Assembly: GCA_023362775.1 (NCBI GenBank)
Contig: JALMGJ010000015.1
Location: 13,378,501-13,442,500 of the forward strand
DNA length: 64,000 nucleotides
Source: Charina bottae
Lineage: Eukaryota; Chordata; Lepidosauria; Squamata; Charinaidae
Direction of reading: 5' to 3'
The notes under the pieces were generated by a model. It had not been told where the DNA came from and did not search any database. It saw nothing but the letters and a program-made list of their open reading frames with translations. Shown here one piece after another: positions 55,598 to 64,000 of the stretch; within the stretch, counting starts at the first letter, position 1; the number at the start of each line of letters is the position of its first letter. Position numbers and translations under genes: made by a program.

Positions 55598-55630
55598 ATG
55601 TCACCAACATGAAAAGTTTGGAAAGCTCTG
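55598..55630. mobile_element. hAT family B2, terminal fragment
   Basis: Only the last 33 bp of the family B2 right end remain (TGTCACCAACATGAAAAG then TTTGGAAAGCTCTG). Confidence 0.75.
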
Positions 55631-55635
55631 AGATA

Positions 55636-55742
55636 GTGTATATACTCGGGGATAAGCCAAAAAATTTAGATTCCAAAATACAACCAAGAAATTGGGTTTG
55701 GCTTATCCACAGACGGGCTTATCCACAAGCATATACAGTACT
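55636..55742. repeat. Old DNA-transposon fragment
   Basis: tgtatatactcggggataag and the partly inverted ggcttatccacaagcatata resemble the ends of an amniote-wide DNA transposon; the family is not certain. Confidence 0.45.
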
Positions 55743-55899
55743 TGTTTCCCCCCTGTGAAGGCTGCTGCCTATCAAGGGAAGGGTGCAGCCAAAGCAGACC
55801 CCTCGGAGCTCTTGTCATCCAGCTGCAGTCCTCAAGGCTCTTCCCTTGGGGCCAGTGGTTAATGGAAAGAAGGGACAAATCAGATGGAGTAGTTGAATC

Positions 55900-58800
55900 A
55901 CAGATGTGACATTATGGAAAGTTTCTCCATCGCGCAAACAAAGAAAGAAGATAGCATGTTGAACTCAAGTAATATAAATAAACTCAAGGGCTGCGTGTTG
56001 GAAGTAGGTTTCAAAAAAACCTAGCCAGACTGGGGATGCAAATATCAGACGGATTTTATTCTGTGAAAAGTCTTTGACCTGGTCACTTGGAATCACTTGA
56101 CACAAAATGGATATTTGGGGGAAAAATGCCAGTTTGGGTTCTTGTATCTCTTAAAAGAGGGAAGCCAGCAGGTCTGAAAATCAGTAAGTACAAGCTTGGC
56201 ATCAGATGTAATTGAGCAGGGAGAAAATCCTATAACTGGAGCCCTGGATCAAGAGCACCATCTCTCACATTGCCACATTCCTGGCAAATGCTTCACTGGC
56301 AAGAAAGCAGATCTCACTAAGAGGTTAGTATGCAAACCATCATCACTCCAGGCCTTAAGGGAGATCAGCAATCCAACTCTCTTTTTGTGACATGACAAAT
56401 ATCCCCCTTTCTCCGGACTGCAACACTGAAATTCAGCATCTTTACTGGGCAGAGTTGAAAATAAACAGTGTTCTGGCATGAAAAAGGAAGCAACTTCCAG
56501 CAAGCCAGAGTTCATGGAAGTAGTTTCATAACCTCAGTTAACCTAAACTGATTCCCCCTTTGTACTCAGATCTAGAACTTCTTGAGTCTTGTGAAAGTAA
56601 GAGAAAGAAAAAGTCTTGTGAAAGAAAGAGTCTTCTGCAATTGTTAGTTACGCAGAGTTGGGAAATGCTTTGTTGACCTCCTTCTAGTACTTCACACGGT
56701 GGCAGCTCATAGGCCATATTAAACCTTTGAGATAGACTTCACTCTTTATCCATTACATGCAGTAATTTTGGAGTAAAAGAATTCCTCTTAGTCATACCAG
56801 CATCACATCATACTTATTTCCAATAATCTACTGTCACAAATATTCTTCCAAGCCAGTTTTCAGAATGAGTGGGAAGTCCTTGGTGGTTCCTCGGTGTCCC
56901 ACAATAACCTTGAATATTATAAATGGGGGGAAGGGGGAAGAGCCCCACTAAGTACTGTGTTCGAAGAGCATCTTTTGTTCCTTTGACTGACCTGGGAGAC
57001 ACCTTTCCACCAGAACCAAATCTTTCCACACACTGAGCTAGGATGTACTTGAGAGTATGCACGAACAAACATAGGTACACAAAGACAAGAATGTCATGAC
57101 TTAAATTGAGATGACAATACTTACACATGCAAAAAAAGTCATAAGAGCAGCCATAATGGATCAGAGCAAAGGCCAATCTAGACTAGTCCTGCGTTCTTTT
57201 AATGGCCAACTAGATGCCTAGGAGAAACTGACCAAGAGGACATAATGCCCTACTGCTCAGGTTCCCCAGCAACTGTTATCAAGTACTATATTTCCTCTTG
57301 TCCTGAAGATAATGTGTAGGCATCCTGATGACTAGCCACAGATAGCCTTAACTTTCATCACTTTATCTAAACTTCTTTTAAAGCTCTCAATCTGAGGCCC
57401 ATCACTTTATCTTCTGATGGTGAGTTCCAGTTTGACTACAAGCCACATGAAGAAGTACACTTCCTTTTCATCTATATTGGCTCTCCTACTTTTTAGCTTC
57501 AGCAGATTATGCTGGAGGGAGAAAAATGTTTCCTTATCTACTTTCCCTCTCTACATATAATTTTAATATGGCCTCCATTACTCTTTAAAAAAACCAAACA
57601 AACTAAAAGCCTCAACACCTGTAACCTTTCCTCAGAAGAGAGTTGCTCCACCCCTGAATTATGCTCTTTTTTGCACTTTCTCTAATATTCTTTCTGATGT
57701 GCAATGACCAGAACTGTATTCCATGTTTCACCATTTACTTGTATGAAGACATGATGACATTGGCGATTTTATTTTTGATTCCTTATTTACTGAGCCACAC
57801 CATGGAACTAACCTGTTTCACAACGGGCTAAGAATGAGTCTACATTCAGCACCACCATGACCTTAAATGCCCTCCCCTAGAGAGTCAGTTGCATCTCATC
57901 AATATAGACTGTTTGGTCCCAGGCTTCTATTCCTTCTTCCTAAATAATTTGTCATCTACAGAAGTGGACCACACATAGTTTAGCTTCCAACAATCTGTAA
58001 GTTAAAAACTACTGGTCCCAATACAGTTCCTTGGTCAACTCTATTTATGCCCCTACATTAAGGGAGCTGACATCATATACCTTGTCTGAGCAAATTCTTT
58101 TCAGTATTTGGCTGGAGAAGAATATCATGTTGCCTAGCCTGGCAATGAAACGTCTGCAAGAAAACAACAAGGCTCAGAGAGCACCATGGACTCCACAAGA
58201 ATATCATTGTTGGACATGCAATCGAAGTAGTCAACAAGCAAATTACCTGCAATGCAGAGTGCATCATGTGAAGTCTCTACCATGTTAGGGAGATAAATGG
58301 AAGTTCCACAAGAGTTAGGTGATAGAGGAACTTCAAGGTGATTAAAAAGATCCTGGAGTACTTACTCAAGTGGTAAACATACACAAAGACTTTCCAAGAC
58401 ATTGCAACCTAAGCCCCAGGTGGTTGAAAAATTATAGATCCAAAACAGCATAGCAAGCAAGTAAAGTAGTGGTGGCCAAATTTTGGATTAGTGCAATGGT
58501 GAACAAGTGCTGAGGAAATTAGAATTGTTCAGACCACAACACTATTCCCTTTGATTGTAGCTCCATGAAATTGTGGAAAGCAATCCTGTATCACATTCAA
58601 GGATCAGCATGTGCAAACACAAATGAGCTGGTTCAGTTGTTCAGTGAAGTGGCCCACCTTGTCAAGAAGACCATACAACCCCAGTATTCTTATTATTTTG
58701 GGCTACCTTGTTATATTTAAGTGTCCGTATATGTCATCTGGTAATTTACGTAATGACAAGCAACTGCAATCCATGAATTTGATTAGAGGCATCAACAGAA

Positions 58801-59700
58801 AAGCCAAGGATTGGGCTTCCATCACATGGTTATGGCCTCGACCTTGACTTTTTTGTTCCCCCCTTGCACCCTCCAGATGCCCCTGATTTATTCAACTGGT
58901 TTGAAGCCATTTTAATGAGTGGCTGTCATCACATCCTCTGTGGTAGCAAAGGAACCCATTCAATTCAACCATCTTGAATTAAATAAAGAACAGGAAAATA
59001 GGTTTACTGTCTTCTGGCAGTCTAAAATTCAGAACTAACAGAGGGAGGGAATTAAAACAGGAAGGAGGCCCAACACATCTGAAGGCTGGAAAAAGATACT
59101 GTAATGTGATATGCTTATCTGCATACATGTTTCAAACAAATAGTAACTGAATTATTTTCCATTCTGTTTTCAATAGCAGTAGCCAACTAGATTTTCTGGG
59201 ATGGCCATATTTGCAATACACAATCTACTACATGAGATAAATTGGGGCAGCCCCACTGTTAGACACTAGCTGCTTCTTATGTCCATTCCTTGTAACAGTT
59301 CAAGGTGGTGCAGAATAAAATACAGGATAAACCATCCATAAAGACAATACAATAAATACACCATCCATAAATACAATACTGAGAAGCAGTTGTGTTGAGA
59401 AGCAGGAAGAAAGCAATCAACAGTTGCAACTGGGTTCAAATATTTTAATTAACTTTTTTAAACACTTAAAGTGCAGTGGGATTTGGTCCCAGAGACAATA
59501 CATATCAAGAAAACTGGTAGTCATTTCTCCTCTCTATTAACCACCACTGTTCCCCAAAACACCAACAAGGAAAACAGATTCTTGCTCTACAATATTTGAA
59601 ATTACAACAGGAAGAAATGCACTGCAAAGGTAAAGTAGGAAATTTGTACTCTCAAATCACAAAGAATCAACACATTTCCATGAAGTGTCTTTTTCAGAAA
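55900..59700. other. Intergenic, no gene recognised
   Basis: Between EXOC3L1 and the receptor gene. Apart from the small insertion at 58129-58196 I see no exon, CpG island or well-defined repeat. Confidence 0.4.
58129..58196 (+). mobile_element. 68-bp Penelope-like insertion starting inside the hammerhead-like core
   Basis: Perfect 11-bp duplication AAGAATATCAT (58118-58128, 58197-58207). The insert begins GTTGCCTAGCCTGGCAATGA, i.e. at stem II, then AACGTCTGCAAG; it is the sense version of the 12.65-kb insertion but lacks the CTGANGA part. Confidence 0.75.
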
Positions 59701-59714
59701 ATACCTCATCAGAT

Positions 59715-60340
59715 TCTTATTATTTATTTATTATTTATATTTATATCACCGTCCATCTCCCCCAAAAGTAGGCTGACCATATTTCAGGATGGCAAAACGG
59801 GACGGGGTCTTGTGTAATATTCAGTATTCATGAAAAAGAGGGGTCCCCACCCCTGGTCCACGCAATTGGCTCCCGCCTGCAAACCCCGCCCCCCAGGCTG
59901 CACGATTGGCTCCTGCCTGCAAACCCCGCCCCCGGTCCACACTCCAGCTTGGATCCTTCTTCTGCTCCATTCCCGCCAGGTTTGAAAAACAGGACAAAAT
60001 TGAGATTTTTATGAAAACGACGGGACGGTCGAAAAATGCTTAAAAAACGGGACTGTCCTGTTCAAAAGGGGACATATGGTCAGCCTACCCAAAAGGCGGA
60101 CTCTGGGCGGTTTACAGTTAAATCCACAGTTAAAACTATACAAAGATAAAAATTGCTACCAACAATTACTATAAAATAAATAAATATAAAATCCAATGAT
60201 GGTGAGGCCTTATTCAATAGGGAGGGCTCTATGGCATAAGCCACCCCCAGGAGGAACTGTTACCCCTCCCATCCCAAGCAAGGCGGCAGAGCCAGGTCTT
60301 CAGACTCTTCCGGAAGAAGAATTAAATTATTATTAATTAT
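59715..60340. repeat. Old LINE-like 3' end interrupted by a hAT element
   Basis: Same phrase as at 16.0 kb (ccatctccccc ... ggactctgggcggtttaca), split by 59769-60087. Confidence 0.55.
59769..60087. mobile_element. hAT-type element, family E, nested
   Basis: Ends TAGGCTGACCATAT and ATATGGTCAGCCTA, perfect 8-bp duplication CCCAAAAG (59761-59768, 60088-60095). The interior contains two GATTGGCTCC / CCCCGCCCCC units like family D. Confidence 0.9.
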
Positions 60341-60349
60341 TATTAAATC

Positions 60350-61185
60350 CTCCTCTGGTGGTAATGCTACCCCTCTAAGCACCTTAGTGCATTTGTTGGA
60401 TTCCTTTACCTCACATTGATTGGATCAACATTAAAATATGGTTTTGTGTAGCCATGCATGAGTCATTGAAGCAATTCATACCTTGCACTAAACTATAATC
60501 TAGTTTGGTGTTGGTTTAGCACGGTGTATGAACTCAGCCATCGCGATTTAATATATTGCATGAATTCAGCTAATTGTGGCAAGCCCTAGAAAAACAACCC
60601 ATGATTTAGCAGGAAGGGGAAACCAAGTGTTTCTCCTTCATCTTTTCACTGACACACCCTTGAAGAAAGATTAGAAGTTTTTACTTCAATTTTTCCATTA
60701 AAAATACCTGTTGTTATGGATAAGCAGAAATGAGTTCAAGCTTCATTAAGCAACCAAGTCAGGATCACAAGCTAAAGTTTGGTGCTTGCATGTCTCTCTA
60801 AACTCCAATAAAGTTTAACCACAGTTAGCCTAGACCTGGATACAGTAAGCCATAGTTAATTAAGAAGCAAAAAATTACTAATCTCTTCTGTAGGACTGCT
60901 CTGGGGGAGGAGAGGAGCAATACAACTACAGGGGGAAAACAAATGAAACAATAATAATCAAAAGAGTCACACAGAAGAAAATAAAAAATCTCCAAATTTC
61001 CGTAATGGGATTGCCAATATCCCCAAGTCCCTCAAATAATTCCCTGAAGACCTTTATTCTCACCTCAGCTTCTCCATCCCCAACACCTCTGAAATCTTCC
61101 CTCATAGTCCTTTCTAGATGCAGAGATTACACCCAACTCAGAAAATAAGAGTTTACCACCCAATTGGTTCGCTGTCCTTCTCGAG
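60350..61185. other. Intergenic / receptor 3' flank
   Basis: No gene or repeat recognised; it should contain the receptor 3' UTR. Confidence 0.4.
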
Positions 61186-62187
61186 CTACAGAGTCTGTAT
61201 GGAAATGGTATTGTCCTTAGTTGATTTTTCCTCTGTATCGTTGTGCACCTTTTCAAATAATTTCGCAAAATTCGTCTCGCGTAGCCCACCACGGAAACTC
61301 CGCGCTGCAAAGGCATAGAGAATGGGGTTGATGCAGCTGCTTAAAAAGGCCAGAGACCCATGAAAGTTTGTGAAAGCTGCAATGGAGTCAAGTAAGGCCT
61401 GGGTCGCCTCCGGTTTGGCATATTTCAGCAACAGTGCAGAGATGATGATGAGGTTCAAGATGTGATAAGGGAGCCAGCAAACAAAGAAGGCGCCAACTAC
61501 GGCAGAAATCAGCTTCCCGGTTTTCATTTTCTTGTGGTTTTTCAGAGTCCGAATCTTCCTCACCACATAGGTGTAGCAGACTGCCAGCACAGTGAAAGGG
61601 ATCACAAAGGCAAACAGAGTCTCCACTATGTTAACCGCAAGGCGCTGGCCATCATTCTCATACAATTCATCCGAGCACTTCCCTTCGGTCATCTGGCTGG
61701 ATGAGAATATCAAGGCAGGGCAGGAGAAAGCCCCTGCTAACAACCAAATGGCCAGCAGTATGACGTGCACCCCCCTTGGCCTCCGCCATCTTTGGGAAGC
61801 AAATGGAAGGACCACAACAGCAAAGCGGTGGAGGCTCATTAATGTGATGGAGAAGATGCTGGTGTAGACTGTCAAATATACAATATATATGAGGAGTTGG
61901 CACATGAAGTCTCCAAAAACCCAGTCTTTGACAAAATAGTAAATCCAGAAAGGCACAGTCAGCATTACCATTAAGTCAGCCACAGCTAAGTTCAGGATGA
62001 GGGCAATGGTGAATGAGCGCTGGCGGAATTTGGAAAGGATAGTCCAGACCACAAGACCATTCCCAGGGACCCCAATCAGGAAGCACGTAGTAAGGAACAC
62101 ACTTGGAATCAGCCTGGTCTCCACCCATCTTTCCTTGGTCCCTGTCAGGTTGGCTGGTATCTCTGTGGCATGAAGGAGGGTCATCAT
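61186..62187 (-). CDS. Leukotriene B4 receptor-like class A GPCR, single exon
   Basis: 333-residue seven-helix receptor resembling leukotriene B4 receptors, which bind lipid chemoattractants on leukocytes and couple to Gi (family knowledge; the ligand here is not proven). Seen: N-glycosylation site NLT at 13; TM1 GN at 42-43; TM2 LAVADL with Asp71; Cys96 and Cys171 for the ECL1-ECL2 disulfide; TM6 CWLPYH at 237-242; TM7 NPILY at 287-291; Ser/Thr-rich tail. The TM3 end reads LHR where most class A receptors have DRY. The start is placed at 62187 (MMTLLHATEI), which gives a typical length; the frame stays open to an ATG at 62316 (376 aa), an alternative start. It is divergent from the chymotrypsinogen gene, about 0.8 kb away. 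Intact. Confidence 0.88.
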   Translation of the reverse strand: MMTLLHATEIPANLTGTKERWVETRLIPSVFLTTCFLIGVPGNGLVVWTILSKFRQRSFTIALILNLAVADLMVMLTVPFWIYYFVKDWVFGDFMCQLLIYIVYLTVYTSIFSITLMSLHRFAVVVLPFASQRWRRPRGVHVILLAIWLLAGAFSCPALIFSSSQMTEGKCSDELYENDGQRLAVNIVETLFAFVIPFTVLAVCYTYVVRKIRTLKNHKKMKTGKLISAVVGAFFVCWLPYHILNLIIISALLLKYAKPEATQALLDSIAAFTNFHGSLAFLSSCINPILYAFAARSFRGGLRETNFAKLFEKVHNDTEEKSTKDNTISIQTL

Positions 62188-62976
62188 GTGTCCATATAGC
62201 CTTTGTATAACGCTAAGAGAACTCCAAGACAAAACAAAGAAATGCCCAGGATTGTCACTGAGACAGTAAGATCCCCAAGCTCCTCTTTGGGAGGGGCCAA
62301 TTTCCTCTAAAAACATGTTTTTTTAAACTCAACTAGGACATCCTGATTGGTTTTGCAAAAGATGCACATGAGAAATAGAGAGGCTTTCTCTCTCCAGCCC
62401 ATTTCCTTTCAGAGGAAGCCTATTGCCCAATTCCTAAAGATGTTGAGTAAGAGTTCTGCTTTGACGTCTGCAGTGGTGCTAGCAGGGAAGGAGCTCTACA
62501 GAATGGAGCTAAATCACAGGCAACAACACATGGTGCTCCCAGGAATGGCCCCAGTTACAGCCTCCACCCGTCTTGGAGAAAGGGTGATAAGATGTTAAAC
62601 AGACCCGATGGAAAGAAGTGAAGGCTTAGAGATGGTTGAGTGAAAAGAAGACCTCGGTGATTAGGCCAAGCCTGAAACTCTAAAAACTGCCAGTTCTGAA
62701 GCTTTGGGTCTGTTGTTCAGCCTGAAAAAAGGAGACCGTTATGGGAAACAGGTGCTGCTTGCAACTCTGTGGTGCTGGTGGGGAAGCGTCCTTGGCGAGG
62801 CACCTGCATCATGCAACCAAAGCTAAATTTAGACTGCTCCTACTATCATCAATTCAAGGATAGGTGGGAGGGGAAGTCAACTACAACTGGCAGAAGTGCC
62901 ATGAGTCACAGGTGGCCTGGCAATAAAAACCCAGCAGCACTGGGGGATCTGAAGCTCCCTGGGGGTACCAACTGAA
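62188..62976. promoter_or_regulatory. Divergent intergenic promoter region
   Basis: Separates the receptor start from the chymotrypsinogen start. On the plus strand an E-box CAGGTG at 62909-62914 and a TATA-like AATAAAA at 62922-62928 lie upstream of the ATG at 62977, suiting a pancreas-expressed protease gene. Confidence 0.55.
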
Positions 62977-63031
62977 ATGGCTTTCCTGTGGGCAGCTCTT
63001 ACTTACCTAGCGCTCCTTGGTGTTGCCTGTG
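62977..63031 (+). CDS. CTRL: Chymotrypsinogen exon 1 (signal peptide)
   Basis: Hydrophobic 18-residue leader; donor gtgagt at 63032. It is too short to appear as a separate long ORF. Confidence 0.87.
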
Positions 63032-63942
63032 GTGAGTAGAGCATATGCTGCTTTGTAAGGTGCTTCCTTCCTTCCTATTCTTTCTCCACGACTGATGGAG
63101 CATGCAGCTCCTACGGGGGGCATGTAAGTTCATTGCTTGCAACACACCACACACAAGCACACACCCCGCATTGCCCAATTCACAGGCCTGCTTGCCTGAT
63201 GGATTTCCCCTGCAGAGAAGAGCAATAGGGTGGGAAAGGAAGAGTGCTTCCTACTACAACCCTGGGGGGTTCCTGTACTCTTCTTTAAAGATGAACTGTA
63301 GATGACCTCAAGGATGCATCCCGGTAGTTTTCTGGCAATTAAAATAGCTTGCCTCTGCTTTCTTACGGGATGCTTTTTTCAACTCCACCAGTGACTTTTT
63401 CAAAAAATGCTCTGCTATATAATCTTATAATGCAGACAAAGGGGGAAATGATTAAATATATGGGGAGCAATGTTGGGGATAGTTACTTTAGATTAAAACA
63501 GAGATTTACTTTGAGTTAAATCAAATGTACTTTTGACCCACTTTGTCCTGCAAATTTTCGGGATGCGGGCCCTTGCCTACATGCACCACTCAAAGGCCAA
63601 TTATGGCCTCCTCAACTTGAAAAATAATGGTGCCCCTACTCTAGAGCCTACTGCATAGCAACCAACCAGTTCCCACCAAGCTCCTGCATGTAGCCATCGG
63701 TTTCTCTGAGCTCTTCAGGAGTGGGCAGCATGTGGACATATCTGGGCAACCCTCCCCATCCTTGTCTTGCACAGGCAGCTTCTCTCAATCCAGGTCTGAG
63801 ATACTTACCAGAATCACCCTCCCTTGGTCTTTTCTTAGGCTGTGGGTTCCCATCGATTAAGCCGAACGTGAGGGACACAGAGAGAATTGTCAATGGAGAG
63901 AACGCCGTTTCTGGTTCTTGGCCCTGGCAAGTCTCGCTACAG
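62977..63942 (+). CDS. CTRL: Chymotrypsinogen, first two exons (gene runs off right edge)
   Basis: Secreted pancreatic serine protease zymogen. Exon 1 62977-63031 encodes the signal peptide [18 protein letters not shown]; exon 2 63839-63942 encodes [16 protein letters not shown] then [19 protein letters not shown]. The free Cys of the propeptide and the Arg|Ile-Val-Asn-Gly trypsin cleavage site are present; the catalytic His, Asp and Ser exons lie beyond the window. GENAV with [10 protein letters not shown] is closest to CTRL as I know it, while MAFLW recalls CTRB, so the exact paralogue is uncertain. Junction phase 1, donors gtgagt and gtaagg. Confidence 0.87.
63839..63942 (+). CDS. CTRL: Chymotrypsinogen exon 2 (propeptide and mature N-terminus)
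   Basis: Acceptor ttcttag; contains the RIVNG activation site; donor gtaagg at 63943. Confidence 0.93.
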
Positions 63943-64000
63943 GTAAGGACACCCCCCTCGGCCATTATGTGGGGGACAAATAATATTCTCCTGACATCCA

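Overview
The window is nuclear DNA of a vertebrate, almost certainly a squamate reptile (lizard or snake). It has spliced vertebrate genes with small exons and large introns. It also carries several Sauria-type SINEs, a BovB (RTE) LINE, Penelope-like retroelements, CORE-SINEs, an L1 fragment and many short hAT and Tc1/mariner-like elements. The gene order ELMO3 - E2F4 - EXOC3L1 is that of human 16q22.1. Exon boundaries were read by hand; within each gene the reading phases add up across all junctions found.

Layout. (1) 1-14,614, minus strand: ELMO3, coding exons 1-15 (521 codons). The last exons (PH domain, proline-rich tail) lie beyond the left edge. Its 5' side reaches a CpG island at 16.9-17.7 kb. 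(2) 20.9-35.6 kb, minus strand: complete E2F4 (10 coding exons, 394 aa), with an apparent U12-type AT-AC intron and a BovB copy with a 719-codon ORF in antisense in intron 5. (3) 35.8-38.0 kb: two Penelope-like insertions with hammerhead-ribozyme-like cores, between the divergent E2F4 and EXOC3L1 genes. (4) 39.8-54.1 kb, plus strand: complete EXOC3L1 (13 coding exons, 763 aa) with a poly(A) signal. (5) 54.1-61.2 kb: intergenic, mostly mobile-element debris. (6) 61.2-62.2 kb, minus strand: single-exon GPCR of the leukotriene B4 receptor type. (7) 62.98 kb to the right edge, plus strand: first two exons of a chymotrypsinogen gene.

The genes do not form one pathway. ELMO3 is a DOCK-partner scaffold for Rac signalling, E2F4 a pocket-protein-bound cell-cycle repressor, EXOC3L1 an exocyst Sec6 paralogue, then a chemoattractant-type receptor and a pancreatic zymogen. 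They are a conserved synteny block.

Most striking: a perfect-period 110-bp tandem array that copies an ELMO3 splice acceptor plus the first 41 bp of its exon six times; foldback Penelope elements with hammerhead-like cores; the E2F4 AT-AC intron; MITEs carrying CCAAT and GC boxes; and one CORE-SINE family with internal 102-bp amplification and two alternative 3' tails.
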